Positions 1 through 5,117 of a stretch of DNA of 5,117 bases are shown here, piece after piece. Within the stretch, counting starts at the first letter, position 1. Every line of letters begins with the position of its first letter. The DNA lies in NCBI GenBank assembly GCA_030150315.1, contig JASLGB010000230.1:1-5117 (forward strand), in the 5' to 3' direction. The stretch comes from Dokdonella sp. (GTDB lineage Bacteria > Pseudomonadota > Gammaproteobacteria > Xanthomonadales > Rhodanobacteraceae). The notes below the pieces were generated by a model. The model ran no database searches. It was given only the letters and a program-made list of their open reading frames with translations, and was not told the DNA's origin. A program made the position numbers and the translations under genes.

Positions 1-215
1 CCAAGCGCAGCCGCTCCATTGCACGCCCGCGCCAGATGGCGATGGCAATGGCGAAGGAGCTGACCGAGCACAGCCTGCCGGAAATCGGCGACGCCTTCGG
101 TGGCCGCGACCACACGACCGTTCTGCATGCCTGCCGGACGATACGCGATTTGCGCGAAAAAGACGGTCGACTGCGCCAGGATTGGGAAAAGCTGTTGCGA
201 AACCTGACCGGCTGA
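1..215 (+). CDS. dnaA: Chromosomal replication initiator DnaA, C-terminal fragment
   Basis: This is the last 70 codons of DnaA (reading frame from base 3, TGA at 213-215); the 5' part lies outside the window. DnaA is the AAA+ protein that binds 9-bp boxes at oriC, melts the origin and helps load the replicative helicase. What remains is domain IV, the DNA-binding domain. It begins near the basic loop RSRS, whose first Arg corresponds to E. coli R399, runs through ARPRQMAMAMAKEL and carries the DnaA signature GGRDHTTVLHA at fragment residues 33-43. The Asp-His-Thr of that signature is the box-reading triad (D433/H434/T435 in E. coli). The fragment resembles E. coli DnaA closely up to about DLREK, then diverges, which is normal for the extreme C-terminus. 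It is followed directly by the DnaA-box-rich spacer, as expected for a gene next to its own target sites. Identity is near certain. Confidence 0.98.
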   Translation, partial: KRSRSIARPRQMAMAMAKELTEHSLPEIGDAFGGRDHTTVLHACRTIRDLREKDGRLRQDWEKLLRNLTG

Positions 216-244
216 AGAAACCGTGGGCAGGACAGGGCCTATGC

Positions 245-253
245 TGTGGACAA
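245..253 (-). promoter_or_regulatory. DnaA box (one mismatch)
   Basis: The plus strand reads TGTGGACAA, so the minus strand is TTGTCCACA. It differs from TTWTNCACA only at the third position. It is the box nearest to dnaA and has the opposite orientation to the three strong boxes downstream. Confidence 0.7.
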
Positions 254-279
254 CTTGTGTGGCGAATCGCTAACTGAAA

Positions 280-288
280 TTATCCACA
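280..288 (+). promoter_or_regulatory. DnaA box, perfect consensus
   Basis: TTATCCACA is identical to the high-affinity R1-type DnaA box of E. coli. A weaker box-like sequence, AGTTCCACA, lies 11 bp downstream at 291-299 on the same face of the helix, making a possible cooperative pair. Confidence 0.9.
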
Positions 289-345
289 GAAGTTCCACAG
301 TTGGCCGGGAGGTTTTTCCCGTCCGAAAGAATCTCGCAAGACACT

Positions 346-362
346 GATAAATAAAGATAAAT
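346..362. repeat. AT-rich tandem repeat, candidate DNA unwinding element
   Basis: GATAAAT occurs twice (346-352 and 356-362), separated by AAA, giving a 10-bp period. The segment 341-362 has only 4 G/C in 22 bases, the lowest GC stretch seen in the window. On the minus strand, 347-359 reads TATCTTTATTTAT, which resembles the E. coli oriC 13-mer GATCTNTTNTTTT. It sits between the perfect DnaA boxes at 280-288 and 377-385. The repeat is seen directly; the unwinding role is inference. Confidence 0.6.
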
Positions 363-364
363 TC

Positions 365-390
365 GGTGTTTTCGGGTTTTGCACAACACC
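365..390. repeat. Inverted repeat around the third DnaA box
   Basis: GGTGTT (365-370) and AACACC (385-390) form a perfect 6-bp inverted repeat with a 14-bp centre. The right arm overlaps the last base of the DnaA box at 377-385. It may be a protein-binding site or chance; no known motif is recognised. Confidence 0.35.
377..385 (+). promoter_or_regulatory. DnaA box, perfect consensus
   Basis: TTTTGCACA matches TTWTNCACA at every position. It lies 14 bp downstream of the AT-rich tandem repeat and has the same orientation as the box at 280-288. Confidence 0.75.
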
Positions 391-403
391 TACCACAACC
401 AAA

Positions 404-412
404 TTCTCCACA
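404..412 (+). promoter_or_regulatory. DnaA box (one mismatch)
   Basis: TTCTCCACA differs from TTWTNCACA only at position 3. It starts 27 bp after the previous box and ends 35 bp before the dnaN start codon, so DnaA bound here could also affect dnaN transcription. Confidence 0.6.
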
Positions 413-447
413 AAACAAGATAGATCAGAGACAGGGACCGGAAGACC

Positions 448-1548
448 ATGCGATTCAGCATCCAGCGAGAAGCATTTCTGAAACGACTGCAGCATGTCGT
501 CGGCGTGGTGGAACGCCGGCAGACACTTCCGGTCCTGGCCAACCTTCTTGTGGTGGTCGACGGCAATGGCGTTTCCCTGACCGGCACCGATCTGGAAGTG
601 GAAATGATTGCGCGCACGGATGCGGAGGATCTGGAAGCCGGTGAAGTCACGGTTCCGGCACGCAAGCTGTTCGACATCTGCCGTGCACTGCCCGACGGCA
701 GCCGCATCAAGTTCGACCGCAACGGCGAACGGGTGACGATCAGCGCCGGGCGCAGCCGCTTCACGCTGGCGACCTTGCCGGCAACCGAGTTCCCGCTGAT
801 CGACAACATCGACGTGGTCGAGCGCGTGAGCCTGCCGGAAGGCACGCTGAAAGACCTGATGGAACGAACCGGCTTCGCGATGGCGCACCAGGACGTGCGC
901 TACTACCTCAACGGCATGCTGCTGGACCTGCGCGCCGATTCGCTGCGTTGCGTGGCGACCGACGGTCACCGCCTGGCGCTGGCCGAAACGCATCTGGACG
1001 CGCCGGTCGGATCGCCGCGCCAGCTGATCGTTCCTCGCAAGGGTATCGGCGAGCTGCAAGGCCTGTTCGAGAGTGGCGATGGTCTGGTCGAACTCGAGTT
1101 CGCGCGCAACCATGTGCGCGTGCGTCGTGGCGACGTTACCTTCACCTCGAAGCTGATCGATGGCCGTTTCCCGGATTACGAAGCGGTGATCCCGATCGGT
1201 GCCGACAAGGAAGTGCGCGTGGTGCGCGACGACCTGCGCTCCGCCCTGCAGCGCGCGGCGATTCTTTCCAACGAGAAATACCGAGGCGTGAAGCTGGAAG
1301 TCAGCCCGGACCGGCTGCGCATCGTGGCGCATAACCCCGAACAGGAAGAAGCCGTCGAGGAAGTCGAGGCGCGCACCGGCGTGGCCGAGCTCAGCGTCGG
1401 CTTCAACGTCAACTATCTGCTGGATGCGCTGGGCGCCATCGGCAGCGAAGACGTGCTGTTGTGCCTGCGCGACGGGCAATCGAGCTGCCTGATGCGCAAG
1501 CCCGATTCCGAAGAAACGCGCCACGTCATCATGCCGCTGCGGCTCTGA
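448..1548 (+). CDS. dnaN: DNA polymerase III beta subunit (sliding clamp)
   Basis: Encodes the 366-residue beta clamp, exactly the E. coli length. The protein is a ring-shaped dimer that encircles DNA and tethers polymerase III and other clamp-binding proteins. Three repeated clamp domains are expected at about 1-125, 128-250 and 252-366. Family landmarks seen are the N-terminal MRFSIQREAFL, QTLPVLANLL near residue 30, YYLNGMLLDL, TDGHRLAL (T171-L178), DGRFPDYEAVIP with Pro242, and the C-terminal VIMPLRL (360-366). Pro242, Val360, Met362 and Pro363 line the peptide-binding pocket in E. coli, so the partner-docking site looks intact. The ATG at 448 gives the canonical N-terminus. Shine-Dalgarno-like GGAAG is only 3 bases upstream and AGGGA is 10 bases upstream, so initiation may be modest. 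No good promoter is visible in the origin spacer; co-transcription with dnaA or a promoter inside dnaA is possible. A hairpin follows the stop codon. Confidence 0.99.
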   Translation: MRFSIQREAFLKRLQHVVGVVERRQTLPVLANLLVVVDGNGVSLTGTDLEVEMIARTDAEDLEAGEVTVPARKLFDICRALPDGSRIKFDRNGERVTISAGRSRFTLATLPATEFPLIDNIDVVERVSLPEGTLKDLMERTGFAMAHQDVRYYLNGMLLDLRADSLRCVATDGHRLALAETHLDAPVGSPRQLIVPRKGIGELQGLFESGDGLVELEFARNHVRVRRGDVTFTSKLIDGRFPDYEAVIPIGADKEVRVVRDDLRSALQRAAILSNEKYRGVKLEVSPDRLRIVAHNPEQEEAVEEVEARTGVAELSVGFNVNYLLDALGAIGSEDVLLCLRDGQSSCLMRKPDSEETRHVIMPLRL

Positions 1549-1560
1549 CGGCGGCTTTGC

Positions 1561-1588
1561 GACGGGTCGCGCAAGGCGACCCGTCTTT
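1561..1588 (+). terminator. Hairpin plus TTT between dnaN and recF, candidate terminator
   Basis: GACGGGTCGC (1561-1570) and GCGACCCGTC (1576-1585) form a perfect 10-bp GC-rich stem with loop GCAAG, followed by TTT. It begins 13 bases after the dnaN stop and ends 22 bases before the recF start. The strong stem fits an intrinsic terminator. The short T-run suggests it may be leaky, acting as partial terminator or mRNA 3' stabiliser within a dnaN-recF transcript. Confidence 0.65.
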
Positions 1589-1610
1589 CCGGCGCTGAGC
1601 GGATCTTCCC

Positions 1611-2693
1611 GTGCATCTTCGCCATCTCGGCATCCGCGACCTGCGCCTGATCGAATCGCTCGATCTGGACCTCGTCCCCGGCTGGAACCTGTTCATCGGC
1701 CCCAACGGTGCCGGCAAGACCAGCCTGCTCGAAGCCGCATTTCTCCTGTCCCACGGACGCTCGTTCCGCAGTGCCTCGCGGGATGCGCTAAGCCGGCGCG
1801 GAAGCGGCGGCTGGTCGGTTTTCGGCGAATTCGAGACCGCCTCGGGAAATCTGACGCGTGCCGGAATCGCGCGCGCAGCAGGGCGACTGGAAGCACGACT
1901 GGACCGCGAGGCTGTTCCGGTTGGTGATCTGATGCGGCGAACCGCGGTCTTGTGTTTCGAGCCAGGCTCGCACGAGTTGATTGCGGGCGCGGCGGAGGAA
2001 AGACGCCGGTTTCTGGATTGGGGAGTGTTCCACGTGGAACATTCCTTTCTCGAACATTGGCGGCGTTATCAACGCGCGCTGCGTCAGCGCAATGCGCTGT
2101 TGCGATCGGCCCATGTTCCGCCGGAGGCGCTGCACGCCTGGGACCTGGAGCTGGCGAGCGCGGCCGAGCCGTTGACGGTCACGCGTCGCGCCTACTTCCG
2201 CGCGTTGCACGACCATCTGCTGCAAGCTTGCGTGCACCTGGTGCCGGAACTCGGCACGCCGCGTGTCCAGTACGCCGCCGGCTACGACGACGACGTCGGG
2301 CTGGAAGCGATACTCGCGGTCAACCACGATCGGGACAGGGCACGCGGTCATACGACGGCCGGGCCGCATCGGGCCGACTGGACGATTGCCTTCGAGCACG
2401 CTCCACGTCGCGAGTATCTGTCTCGCGGCCAGCAAAAGCTCTGTGCGTTCGCCTGCACGATTGCGCAGGCTCGGCTTTTTGCCGCGGCGTCTGGCGACTG
2501 GCCGGTGATTGGCATCGACGATCTGGCCGCCGAGGTCGATCAATCGCATCAGGATCGCATGCTGGCCCTGCTGCAGGGTTGTGATGCGCAGGTGCTGATC
2601 ACTGGTACGGAACGTTCCCCGGCGCTGGCGCTCTCCGAGCACGCCACGGCGATGTTCCACGTGGAACATGGTCGCGTGACCAGACTGCTATAA
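1611..2693 (+). CDS. recF: DNA replication and repair protein RecF
   Basis: Encodes RecF, 360 residues (E. coli 357), an SMC/ABC-type ATPase that with RecO and RecR loads RecA onto gapped DNA at stalled forks. The motifs are Walker A GPNGAGKT at 30-37, FLLSHGRSFR just after it, RRRFLDWGVFHVEH around 130-145, ABC signature LSRGQQK at 270-276, and Walker B VIGIDDLAAEVD at 299-310 with the Asp-Asp pair and Glu308. All catalytic motifs are intact. The GTG start is chosen because it gives the standard N-terminus (MHLRHLGIRDLRLIE) and has GAGCGGA 7 bases upstream; the next in-frame Met would remove Walker A. The gene follows dnaN by 62 bp, across a hairpin. Unusually, it contains two identical 16-bp parS-like palindromes, each encoding FHVEH, and its stop codon lies inside the predicted gyrB -10 element. 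Confidence 0.98.
   Translation: MHLRHLGIRDLRLIESLDLDLVPGWNLFIGPNGAGKTSLLEAAFLLSHGRSFRSASRDALSRRGSGGWSVFGEFETASGNLTRAGIARAAGRLEARLDREAVPVGDLMRRTAVLCFEPGSHELIAGAAEERRRFLDWGVFHVEHSFLEHWRRYQRALRQRNALLRSAHVPPEALHAWDLELASAAEPLTVTRRAYFRALHDHLLQACVHLVPELGTPRVQYAAGYDDDVGLEAILAVNHDRDRARGHTTAGPHRADWTIAFEHAPRREYLSRGQQKLCAFACTIAQARLFAAASGDWPVIGIDDLAAEVDQSHQDRMLALLQGCDAQVLITGTERSPALALSEHATAMFHVEHGRVTRLL
2026..2041. promoter_or_regulatory. parS: parS-like centromere site 1 (inside recF)
   Basis: TGTTCCACGTGGAACA is a perfect 16-bp palindrome and fits the conserved chromosomal parS consensus TGTTNCACGTGNAACA, the binding site of ParB (Spo0J). It lies about 1.6-1.8 kb from the DnaA boxes. Chromosomal parS sites are known to cluster near the origin, where ParB loads, spreads and recruits SMC. 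In the recF frame it encodes Val-Phe-His-Val-Glu-His. ParB binding is inferred from sequence match and location. Confidence 0.88.
2653..2668. promoter_or_regulatory. parS: parS-like centromere site 2 (3' end of recF)
   Basis: A second, identical copy of TGTTCCACGTGGAACA, extended by flanking A and T to an 18-bp perfect palindrome (2652-2669). It starts 627 bp after the first copy, in the same recF codon phase (Met-Phe-His-Val-Glu-His). It ends 20 bp before the predicted gyrB -10 element, so it reaches into the expected -35 region. Two exact copies of a 16-mer within one gene are very unlikely by chance. Confidence 0.88.
2669..2682. repeat. Short inverted repeat between parS site 2 and the gyrB -10
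   Basis: TGGTC (2669-2673) and GACCA (2678-2682) form a perfect 5-bp inverted repeat with centre GCGT, abutting the parS palindrome and ending 6 bp before the -10. It could be an operator or chance; it is also recF coding sequence. Confidence 0.3.
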
Positions 2694-2694
2694 T
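2686..2694 (+). promoter_or_regulatory. Extended -10 promoter for gyrB
   Basis: TGCTATAAT contains a perfect sigma70 -10 hexamer TATAAT (2689-2694) with the extended -10 TG one base upstream. No recognisable TTGACA lies 16-18 bp upstream, which is tolerated by extended -10 promoters. Transcription would start near 2701, giving a leader of about 50 nt before the gyrB ATG. The element overlaps the recF stop codon TAA (2691-2693). Confidence 0.7.
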
Positions 2695-2724
2695 TGATTG
2701 ATTCCCGGACTTTCCCGAGCAGTT

Positions 2725-2740
2725 CGCGCGCTGCCGCGCG
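2725..2740 (+). other. Hairpin in the gyrB leader
   Basis: CGCGCG (2725-2730) and CGCGCG (2735-2740) can pair around the loop CTGC. The stem ends 2 bases before the gyrB ribosome-binding sequence GGAG (2743-2746), so it could affect ribosome access. There is no T-run after it, so it is not a terminator. Confidence 0.4.
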
Positions 2741-2750
2741 CCGGAGCCTC

Positions 2751-5117
2751 ATGACCGATCAATACGATTCCAGCAAGATCAAGGTACTCAAGGGCCTCGA
2801 AGCCGTTCGCAAACGGCCCGGCATGTACATCGGCGATACCGATGACGGTACCGGTCTGCATCACATGGTGTTCGAGGTCGTCGACAACGCGATCGACGAA
2901 GCCTTGGCCGGATACTGCGATCACGTCATCGTGACCCTGCACTCCGACGGTTCCGCCAGCGTGTCCGACAACGGCCGCGGCATTCCCGTCGGCATCCAGG
3001 AGGAGGAAGGCCGCTCGGCGGCCGAGGTCGTCATGACCGTCCTCCACGCCGGCGGCAAGTTCGACGACAACAGCTACAAGGTTTCCGGCGGCCTGCACGG
3101 CGTCGGCGTGTCGGTGGTCAACGCCTTGTCCGACCACCTCTGGCTCACGATCTGTCGCGAAGACAAGGAGCACCAGCAGGAATACGCCCATGGCGAGCCG
3201 CTGTATCCGTTGAAAGTCGTCGGGCCGACGAGCAAGCGCGGCACGACCGTGCGCTTCCATCCGAGCCCGCTGACGTTCTCGAACATCGAGTTCCACTACG
3301 ACATCCTGGCCAAGCGCCTGCGCGAGCTGTCGTTCCTCAACTCGGGCGTCAAGATCGAACTGATTGACGAGCGCGTCGATCGGCGCGACGTTTTCGAGTA
3401 CGAGGGCGGCATCCGCTCCTTCGTCGAGCATCTGGCCCAGCTGAAGACGCCTCTGCACCCAAAAGTCATCAGTATTTCGGCCCAGCACGAAGGCACCACC
3501 GTCGAGGTGGCAATGCAGTGGACCGATTCCTACCAGGAGTCGGTGTTCTGCTTCACCAACAACATTCCGCAGCGCGACGGGGGCACGCATCTGGCCGGCT
3601 TTCGCGGCGCATTGACGCGCACCATTTCCAGCTACGTCGAATCGGCGGGGCTGCAGAAGACCGCCAAGGTGGCGCTGTCGGGCGATGACATGCGCGAAGG
3701 CCTGATCGCGGTGCTCTCGGTCAAGGTGCCCGATCCCAAGTTCTCGTCGCAGACCAAGGACAAGCTGGTTTCCAGCGAGGTCAAGGGCATCGTCGAGTCC
3801 ATCGTCAACCAGAAGTTCGCCGAATTTCTGCAGGAGCATCCTTCAGAGGCCAAGGCGATCGCGGCCAAGGTCGTCGACGCCGCGCGTGCCCGCGAGGCCG
3901 CGCGCAAGGCGCGCGAGATGACGCGCCGCAAGGGTGCGCTCGATATCGCGGGACTGCCCGGCAAGCTCGCCGACTGCTCGGAAAAGGATCCGGCGCTGTC
4001 GGAATTGTTCATCGTCGAGGGTGACTCGGCCGGCGGCTCCGCCAAGCAGGGCAGGAACCGCCGCACGCAGGCGATTCTTCCGCTCAAGGGCAAGATCCTG
4101 AACGTCGAACGCGCGCGCTTCGACCGCATGCTGTCCAGTGCCGAAGTCGGCACCTTGATCACTGCGCTCGGCACCGGCATCGGCAAGGACGAGTTCAACG
4201 TCGACAAGTTGCGTTACCACCGCATCATCATCATGACCGACGCCGACGTCGACGGCTCGCACATCCGCACGCTGCTGCTGACGTTCTTCTACCGCCAGAT
4301 GCCCGAGCTGATCGAGCGCGGGCACATCTACATCGGCCTGCCGCCGCTCTACAAGCTCAAGCAGGGCAAGCAGGAGATGTACCTGAAGGACGATGCAGCG
4401 CTGAATTCCTACCTGATTTCCAGCGCGGTCGATGGCGCGGAGCTGGTCTACGCGCCCGACGTGCCGGCCGTCAGCGGCAGCGGACTGGAGTCGTTGATGA
4501 CCCTGTACCGCAATGCCCTGGACCAGATCGATCGGCTGGCGTTCCGGTTCGATCCGGTCGTGCTCAACGCCTTCCTGAACCTGCCGATTTCGGCGGAAAC
4601 CTGGCAGGACGCCAGCGCGCTGTCGGCGTGGATTTCGCGCCTGCAGGCGTCATTGGCCACCAGCGGCCTTGGACGCCCGCGTTACTCGCTGTCGATCCAG
4701 CCGGCTACGCCGGAGCAGACCTCGGCCCTGGTGATCGAGCGCGAGCAGCATGGCCTGCGCCACCAGCAGATCCTGCCGTCGACGTTCCTGTCGGCGCCGG
4801 AGTTCAAACCGCTGATGGACGCCGCCGAACGAATCGCCGGCCTGGTCCAGCCCGGTGCGCAGGTGCGCCGTGGCGCCAGGACGCAGACGGTTTCCAGCTT
4901 CGCCCAGGTCTATGCCTGGCTCATGGACGAAGCCAAGCGCGGCCGCACGATCCAGCGCTTCAAGGGCCTCGGCGAAATGAATCCCGACCAGTTGTGGGAG
5001 ACAACGGTCAATCCGGATACCCGCCGTTTGCTGCAGGTCAGCATCGAGGATGCGGTCGCTGCCGACCGGATTTTCTCGACCTTGATGGGTGACGTCGTGG
5101 AACCGCGTCGGGAGTTC
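2751..5117 (+). CDS. gyrB: DNA gyrase subunit B (3' end cut by window edge)
   Basis: 789 codons are open to the window edge without a stop. By comparison with E. coli GyrB (804 aa, ending about 13 residues after EPRRAF), only some 13 codons are missing. GyrB is the ATPase subunit of gyrase, which with GyrA introduces negative supercoils. The GHKL ATPase domain shows Glu42, Asn46, Asp73, GRG at 75-77, GGLHGVGVSVVNAL and the QTK loop at 334-336. The TOPRIM domain shows EGDSAGG (from E423), PLKGKILNVE and DADVD (497-501) for Mg2+ binding. QRFKGLGEMNP begins at 735. A long insertion (about 545-720) typical of gammaproteobacterial GyrB is present and diverged. Arg136 (the novobiocin contact) and the Asp and Lys at quinolone-linked sites are wild type. 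The ATG at 2751 gives the canonical N-terminus; GGAG lies 4 bases upstream. A likely dedicated promoter lies at the end of recF. Confidence 0.99.
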   Translation, partial: MTDQYDSSKIKVLKGLEAVRKRPGMYIGDTDDGTGLHHMVFEVVDNAIDEALAGYCDHVIVTLHSDGSASVSDNGRGIPVGIQEEEGRSAAEVVMTVLHAGGKFDDNSYKVSGGLHGVGVSVVNALSDHLWLTICREDKEHQQEYAHGEPLYPLKVVGPTSKRGTTVRFHPSPLTFSNIEFHYDILAKRLRELSFLNSGVKIELIDERVDRRDVFEYEGGIRSFVEHLAQLKTPLHPKVISISAQHEGTTVEVAMQWTDSYQESVFCFTNNIPQRDGGTHLAGFRGALTRTISSYVESAGLQKTAKVALSGDDMREGLIAVLSVKVPDPKFSSQTKDKLVSSEVKGIVESIVNQKFAEFLQEHPSEAKAIAAKVVDAARAREAARKAREMTRRKGALDIAGLPGKLADCSEKDPALSELFIVEGDSAGGSAKQGRNRRTQAILPLKGKILNVERARFDRMLSSAEVGTLITALGTGIGKDEFNVDKLRYHRIIIMTDADVDGSHIRTLLLTFFYRQMPELIERGHIYIGLPPLYKLKQGKQEMYLKDDAALNSYLISSAVDGAELVYAPDVPAVSGSGLESLMTLYRNALDQIDRLAFRFDPVVLNAFLNLPISAETWQDASALSAWISRLQASLATSGLGRPRYSLSIQPATPEQTSALVIEREQHGLRHQQILPSTFLSAPEFKPLMDAAERIAGLVQPGAQVRRGARTQTVSSFAQVYAWLMDEAKRGRTIQRFKGLGEMNPDQLWETTVNPDTRRLLQVSIEDAVAADRIFSTLMGDVVEPRREF

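Larger units (their letters stand above)
216..447. other. oriC: Probable replication origin (oriC) in the dnaA-dnaN spacer
   Basis: This 232-bp non-coding spacer is clearly richer in A/T than the flanking genes. It holds two perfect matches to the DnaA box consensus TTWTNCACA (280-288, 377-385), two boxes with one mismatch (245-253 on the minus strand, 404-412), weaker 7/9 matches (258-266 minus strand, 291-299), and a tandem AT-rich repeat at 346-362 that could be the unwinding element. A dnaA-dnaN spacer is the known oriC position in many bacteria, including pseudomonads and xanthomonads. The boxes flank the AT-rich stretch on both sides. The assignment as oriC is inference from box density and position. 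The same elements could also serve DnaA-dependent control of dnaN, and I see no convincing sigma70 promoter for dnaN here. Confidence 0.85.

Noticed and set aside
320..365. Possible sigma70 promoter for dnaN at the GATAAAT repeats
   Set aside because: The hexamers match TATAAT at only 4/6 and there is no -35 at proper spacing; the AT-rich unwinding element explains the sequence better.
280..1524. Long antisense open frame opposite the oriC spacer and dnaN
   Set aside because: It mirrors dnaN, which is certain on the plus strand. High-GC codon bias creates such open antisense frames; its His/Arg/Gln-rich composition matches no family I recognise.
2609..2618. Palindrome GGAACGTTCC in recF
   Set aside because: It is only 10 bp, lacks the CACGTG core of parS, and such palindromes are expected by chance in a window of this size.
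1788..2669. Antisense open frame opposite recF starting with MFHVEH
   Set aside because: Its start and its internal MFHVEH exist only because the two parS palindromes read the same on both strands; recF covers the region.
2688..3839. Long antisense open frame opposite gyrB (383 codons)
   Set aside because: It is a shadow of the highly conserved GyrB ATPase region, with the biased composition of a reverse-frame translation.
1..5117. Search for an undescribed multi-gene system, mobile element, CRISPR array or tRNA
   Set aside because: All coding space is taken by dnaA, dnaN, recF and gyrB with intact motifs; there are no transposase genes, spaced repeats or tRNA-like elements visible.

Overview
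The window holds the classic bacterial replication-origin gene cluster in the order dnaA (3' end only) – origin-like spacer – dnaN – recF – gyrB (complete except for the last codons). All genes are on the + strand. The order, high GC content, DnaA and GyrB sequences close to the gammaproteobacterial type, and a long insertion in the GyrB TOPRIM region point to a gammaproteobacterium. A xanthomonad-like lineage (Xanthomonadales/Lysobacterales) is the best guess, but this is inference from sequence feel and was not tested by a search.

Layout: 1-215 is the C-terminal DNA-binding domain of DnaA. 216-447 is a short AT-richer spacer with two perfect DnaA boxes, two one-mismatch boxes, weaker boxes and a tandem AT-rich repeat; it is very probably oriC. 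448-1548 is dnaN (366 aa, sliding clamp). 1549-1610 carries a strong hairpin followed by TTT. 1611-2693 is recF (GTG start, 360 aa). 2694-2750 is a short leader behind an extended -10 promoter that overlaps the recF stop codon. 2751 to the window end is gyrB: 789 codons, open at the 3' edge, probably lacking only about a dozen codons.

The genes form a replication module: DnaA opens the origin, DnaN tethers the polymerase, RecF loads RecA at gaps behind stalled forks, and GyrB (with GyrA) removes the supercoils made by replication.

The most interesting non-gene signal is a pair of identical 16-bp perfect palindromes, TGTTCCACGTGGAACA, inside recF at 2026-2041 and 2653-2668. They match the known parS centromere consensus bound by ParB, so the origin region appears to carry embedded chromosome-segregation sites. 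The second one sits just upstream of the predicted gyrB promoter. I see no mobile element, CRISPR array, RNA gene or undescribed multi-gene system; the genes themselves are ordinary, well-conserved housekeeping genes.
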